DNA from: AP-16 sp036395835
GTDB lineage: Bacteria; Pseudomonadota; Alphaproteobacteria; Rhizobiales; Xanthobacteraceae
Assembly (NCBI GenBank): GCA_036395835.1
Contig: DASWCW010000066.1
Coordinates: 1 to 28,699, forward strand
Length of the DNA stretch: 28,699 nt
Reading direction: 5' to 3'
The notes under the pieces are model-generated. The model did not search any database, had not been told where the DNA came from, and was given only the letters and a program-made list of their open reading frames with translations. The position numbers were made by a program, and so were the translations under genes. Below are positions 26,167-28,699 of the stretch, piece by piece. Positions within the stretch are counted from its first letter, which is position 1, and every line of letters begins with the position of its first letter.

Positions 26167-27222
26167 ATGCATTTTGCCAGCGACAATGCGGCCGGGATCG
26201 CGCCCGCGATCCTCGAGGCGATCGGCCGCGCCAACGCCGGCTTCGCGCTCGGCTACGGCGAGGATGCGATCACGAAGCGGCTGGAGCAGCGGCTCGCGGA
26301 GAGCTTCGAGCACGAGCTCGCGGCATTCCTGGTTCCGACCGGAACGGCCGCGAACGCGCTGGCGCTGGCGCAGATCGTGCCGCCCTGGGGAGCCGTGCTG
26401 TGCCATGAGGAATGCCACCTCGCGGTCGACGAATGCGGGGCGCCGGAATTCTTCGGCGGCGGGCTGAAGCTGATCTCGCTGCCGGGCGAGGCCGGCAAGC
26501 TCGCGGTCGCGACCGTCGAGGCGGCGCTCAAGCGGCTCCCGTGGGGCGGCCCGCACCACGTCACGCCCGCGGCACTCTCGCTCACCCAGGCGACGGAGGC
26601 CGGAACGCTCTATCGTCCGGAGGAGATCCGCCGGCTGGCAGAACTCGCCCATGCGAAAAACATGCTGGTCCACGTCGACGGGGCGCGTTTTGCCAATGCG
26701 GTGGCGCGCCAAAAGCTTGCGCCGGCGGATGCGAGCTGGCGGCTCGGCGTTGACGTGCTCTCCTTCGGCGCCACCAAGGGCGGCGCGCTTGCGGCCGAGG
26801 CCGTGCTGTTCTTCGATCCGGCACGCGCCGCCGGCATGGCCGAGCGGCGCAAGCGCGGCGGGCATCTCGTCTCCAAGCACCGCTTCGTCGCCGCGCAGCT
26901 CGAAGCGTATTTGGCGGACGATCTCTGGCTCAAGCTGGCGCGTCACGCCAATCAAATGGCGGATCGGCTCGCACAGCATTTGGCCGCGGCCGGATGTCCG
27001 GCTGTATGGCCGGTCGAGGCCAACGAAGTATTCGTGAAGTTTTCGCGCGATGTCGACCGATGGCTGAGACAAGCGGGCGCGAGCTATCATCCATGGCAAA
27101 CCGACAGCCTGCCTGCCGACCTTGCTGTGGGGTCCGACGAGGTACTGGTGCGCCTGGTCACGTCGTTCGCAACGCGCGCGGAGGATGTCGAGCAATTCGT
27201 GGGGTTGATCCGGAAAGCATGA
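26167..27222 (+). CDS. Low-specificity L-threonine aldolase
   Basis: A 351-residue PLP enzyme of the beta-eliminating lyase family, which cleaves L-threonine or allo-threonine to glycine and acetaldehyde in the cytosol. Visible marks: FASDNAAGIAP at the N-terminus, the PLP-ring His in CHEECHLAVDECGAPEFF (His 84), Asp 171 in VHVDGARFANA and the Schiff-base Lys 204 in SFGATKGGAL. The C-terminal small domain is complete (NEVFVKFSRDV to VRLVTSFATRAEDVEQF). The start ATG at 26167 is the standard N-terminus; its Shine-Dalgarno sequence is the GAGGGGA at the end of the dispersed repeat. It is divergent from gltB. Related family members act on other beta-hydroxy amino acids, so the fine substrate range is open. 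Confidence 0.93.
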   Translation: MHFASDNAAGIAPAILEAIGRANAGFALGYGEDAITKRLEQRLAESFEHELAAFLVPTGTAANALALAQIVPPWGAVLCHEECHLAVDECGAPEFFGGGLKLISLPGEAGKLAVATVEAALKRLPWGGPHHVTPAALSLTQATEAGTLYRPEEIRRLAELAHAKNMLVHVDGARFANAVARQKLAPADASWRLGVDVLSFGATKGGALAAEAVLFFDPARAAGMAERRKRGGHLVSKHRFVAAQLEAYLADDLWLKLARHANQMADRLAQHLAAAGCPAVWPVEANEVFVKFSRDVDRWLRQAGASYHPWQTDSLPADLAVGSDEVLVRLVTSFATRAEDVEQFVGLIRKA

Positions 27223-27241
27223 ACCCACAAGCATGAAGCCA

Positions 27242-27282
27242 CGTCATGGCCGGGCTTGTCCCGGACAAGCCCGGCCATGACG
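27242..27282. repeat. Perfect 20-bp inverted repeat
   Basis: 27242-27261 pairs base for base with 27263-27282 around a single central C at 27262. The arm begins CGTCATGGCCGGG and ends CTTGTCC. It is the most regular member of the GTCATG family seen at 19238 and 28032. It lies 20 bp after the threonine aldolase stop and could form a strong RNA hairpin. Confidence 0.8.
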
Positions 27283-27426
27283 AGGAAGGGACAGGACCAC
27301 CGTGACGAGGCTGGACGAGCCCGGTCGGGAGAGGGGCCGGGTCACCCGCCCAAGCTCCGCCTCAATCGAGGCCGATCGTGGCGGAACGTTCGATTTTTCT
27401 GCGGTCGATTTCTTGGGGGACATGCC

Positions 27427-28014
27427 GTGAAGATCCCGGCGATCCTGGTGGCGAGCCTCATCGCGCTCGGCTCGAGTTCCGCGTGGGCCGAGCCGCTGCG
27501 GCCCATCTTCGGCGGCGCGCTGCCGCCCGCCGAGGTCAACAGCATCGTGCGGTCCATGGGCCTGATGCCGACCAGCCGGCCGATCCGCGAGGGCCAGACC
27601 TATGCGGTGCTCGCCGCCGACCCGCGTGGAAGGCAGCTCCGCGTGATCGTCGATGCGCGGTTCGGCGACGTGCTTTCGGTGCGGCGGGTCGTCGTCGCGG
27701 GGCCGCCCGGCGCTTACCCCGAGCCGCGGATCTACGGCGGCGTCGCGCGCCGAATGCCGTGGATGGGCCCGGATTTCCGGCCCCCGGGGCTGATCGGCCG
27801 CGCGGATCCGTCCCAGGCTTATCCGCCGGTGCCGCGGTCGCGGCCTGCTGTGCCTGGAGCCGACAAGCCCGAGCCGAAATCGGCCGCGGCGCCGGCGAGC
27901 CCCAGTGCATCCGTGGTGACGGTCGGGCCGTCGGCCGCCGCGCGCGCCGCGGACCCCAAGCCGACCGGCAGCACGAAGGCGCCGAGCTTCCCGCCGATGC
28001 AATCGCTGGAGTGA
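27427..28014 (+). CDS. Exported Pro-rich hypothetical protein
   Basis: A 195-residue protein with a clear signal peptide (VKIPAILVASLIALGSSSAWA-EP, cleavage near 22). The start is GTG at 27427, supported by GGGGGA 6-7 nt upstream; no in-frame ATG gives a signal peptide. Residues about 24-90 look like a small folded domain (FGGALPPAEVNSIVRSMGL, QTYAVLAADPRGRQLRVIVDARFGDVLSVRRVV), reminiscent of PepSY-like modules that bind peptides or inhibit proteases, but I cannot confirm this. The rest is Pro/Ala-rich and probably unstructured. It lies 204 bp after the threonine aldolase gene, behind a strong palindrome, so it is likely transcribed on its own. Function unknown. Confidence 0.8.
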   Translation: MKIPAILVASLIALGSSSAWAEPLRPIFGGALPPAEVNSIVRSMGLMPTSRPIREGQTYAVLAADPRGRQLRVIVDARFGDVLSVRRVVVAGPPGAYPEPRIYGGVARRMPWMGPDFRPPGLIGRADPSQAYPPVPRSRPAVPGADKPEPKSAAAPASPSASVVTVGPSAAARAADPKPTGSTKAPSFPPMQSLE

Positions 28015-28031
28015 AGGCAATCCCGCGCGTT

Positions 28032-28061
28032 GTCATGCCCCGCGAATTCGCGGGCGATGAC
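28032..28061. repeat. GTCATG-type palindrome
   Basis: Two 15-nt arms meet at GAATTC: 13 of 15 pairs match, with ends GTCAT and ATGAC and inner CCCGCGAA/TTCGCGGG. It lies between the exported protein gene and the Hsp20 terminator. Confidence 0.65.
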
Positions 28062-28064
28062 ACC

Positions 28065-28095
28065 AAAAAGAAAGCGCCCCGCCGAGCGGGGCGCT
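28065..28095 (-). terminator. Intrinsic terminator of the hsp20 gene
   Basis: AGCGCCCCGC-CGA-GCGGGGCGCT (28073-28095) is a perfect 10-bp stem with a 3-nt loop. On the minus strand it is followed by TTCTTTTT (28072-28065). It starts 24 nt after the hsp20 stop. This is the only textbook hairpin plus T-tract seen in the window. Confidence 0.85.
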
Positions 28096-28119
28096 CCCCA
28101 CAGAATCTGAGATCCGGCG

Positions 28120-28590
28120 TCAGGCAGCCTTGGCGGCCTTGGCGTCGATGACCTTGGCCGACTGGGTGCTGCCGATCGGGATCTGGCGCGGCTTCAGCGT
28201 CTCGGGGACCTCACGGACCAGATCGACGTGAAGCAACCCGTTCTCCAGGCTTGCGCCCGTGACCTGAACGTGGTCGGCGAGCTGGAAGCGGCGCTCGAAG
28301 GCCCGCGCGGCGATGCCCTGATAGAGCACCTCGCCGGATTTCTCCGTGTCCTTGACCTGCTTTTCGCCGCGGATCGTCAGCGCGTCTTCCTTGGTCTCGA
28401 TCGAGAGGTCGGCCTCGGTGAAGCCGGCGACCGCGAGCGTGATCCGATAGGCGTTCTCGCCGGTGCGCTCGATGTTGTAGGGCGGATAGCTGGGCGCGCC
28501 GTCGACGCCTGCGACCTGGTCGAGCAGGGAAAACAGCCGGTCGAAACCGACGGTCGAACGATAGAGGGGAGCAAGATCGAATGTACGCAT
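28120..28590 (-). CDS. Small heat shock protein Hsp20 (class A, IbpA-like)
   Basis: A 156-residue ATP-independent chaperone that binds unfolding proteins in the cytosol during heat stress. A short N-terminal arm (about 1-36, MRTFDLAPLYRSTVGFDRLF, typical of IbpA-like proteins) precedes the alpha-crystallin domain at about 37-130, with ITLAVAGF, LTIRGEK, ARAFERRFQLAD and the signature ENGLLHVDLVREVPE. The C-terminal anchor is IPI (137-139), the IxI motif used for oligomer assembly, followed by a Lys/Ala-rich tail. The start at 28590 follows a strong AAAGGAGG. The leader can fold over that site (see the element at 28591-28672), which suggests translational control by temperature. The gene ends at a T-tract terminator and is monocistronic as far as seen. 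Confidence 0.96.
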   Translation of the reverse strand: MRTFDLAPLYRSTVGFDRLFSLLDQVAGVDGAPSYPPYNIERTGENAYRITLAVAGFTEADLSIETKEDALTIRGEKQVKDTEKSGEVLYQGIAARAFERRFQLADHVQVTGASLENGLLHVDLVREVPETLKPRQIPIGSTQSAKVIDAKAAKAA

Positions 28591-28672
28591 GGCATGACCT
28601 CCTTTGTTTGAGCGACATGCGGTGGTCCACGTTTCCGCCGGACCGTTCTCGTGCAGCCGATGGGGCCTGCAC
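28591..28672 (-). promoter_or_regulatory. ROSE-like RNA thermometer in the hsp20 leader
   Basis: Three consecutive hairpins can be drawn on the minus strand: GTGCAG/CTGCAC (28672-28651), GGTCC/GGACC (28644-28624), and a last one in which GCATG (28620-28616) pairs with CATGC (28596-28592). In the last hairpin TCGCT faces AGGA of the Shine-Dalgarno sequence with a 7-nt loop. The motif UYGCU opposite the Shine-Dalgarno, with one unpaired G, is the hallmark of ROSE elements, first described upstream of Bradyrhizobium small heat shock genes. The pairing is by eye; the promoter lies at or beyond the window edge. Confidence 0.6.
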
Positions 28673-28699
28673 GGAGCATATGTGGGTACCGGAGATTTC

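Overview
This window is a stretch of a high-GC alphaproteobacterial chromosome. The gene families (DUF459 SGNH protein, DUF937/YidB, DUF2917 beside a LysR gene, class A small heat shock protein, gltB-gltD order) and several families of intergenic palindromes point to Hyphomicrobiales near Bradyrhizobium, Rhodopseudomonas or Xanthobacteraceae. This placement is inferred from style and not proven. No tRNA, rRNA, CRISPR array, insertion sequence or phage gene was seen.

Layout. 1-2969 (+): an MltB-type lytic transglycosylase cut by the left edge, then an exported SGNH/DUF459 protein, both envelope functions. 3051-6371 (-): four genes read leftward, namely a YihY/BrkB membrane protein, an exported repeat-rich protein, a YidB/DUF937 protein and an APH(3')-like kinase of visibly lower GC. 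6680-8294: an M24 metallopeptidase (-) divergent from a cupin (+). 8405-11069: an SDR epimerase (+), a thioredoxin-like protein (-), a frameshifted gene remnant (+) and a ROK sugar kinase (-). 11134-13077: a DUF2917-GNAT pair (-) divergent from a LysR regulator (+). 13441-15373 (+): an L,D-transpeptidase and a DUF1932 dehydrogenase-like protein. 15374-16054 (-): an orphan ParA. 16220-19230 (+): a complete three-gene TRAP transporter. 19320-25629 (-): glutamate synthase, gltB then gltD. 26167-28014 (+): a low-specificity threonine aldolase and an exported hypothetical protein. 28120-28590 (-): Hsp20, with a likely RNA thermometer in its leader and a T-tract terminator.

The genes are mostly short, independent housekeeping units. 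The clearest co-transcribed sets are the TRAP operon, gltBD, the DUF2917-GNAT pair and probably the leftward 6371-3051 group. Cell-wall and envelope functions recur (lytic transglycosylase, SGNH protein, YihY, L,D-transpeptidase).

I did not find a convincing new multi-gene system. The less ordinary content is intergenic: palindromic repeats in nearly every larger gap, one repeat family supplying a Shine-Dalgarno-like end to two unrelated genes, repeats that run into coding ends, four consecutive perfect hairpins at 13134-13306, a clean operator-like palindrome upstream of gltB and a ROSE-like leader on hsp20. Among the genes, the APH(3')-like kinase is the most worthwhile experimental target.
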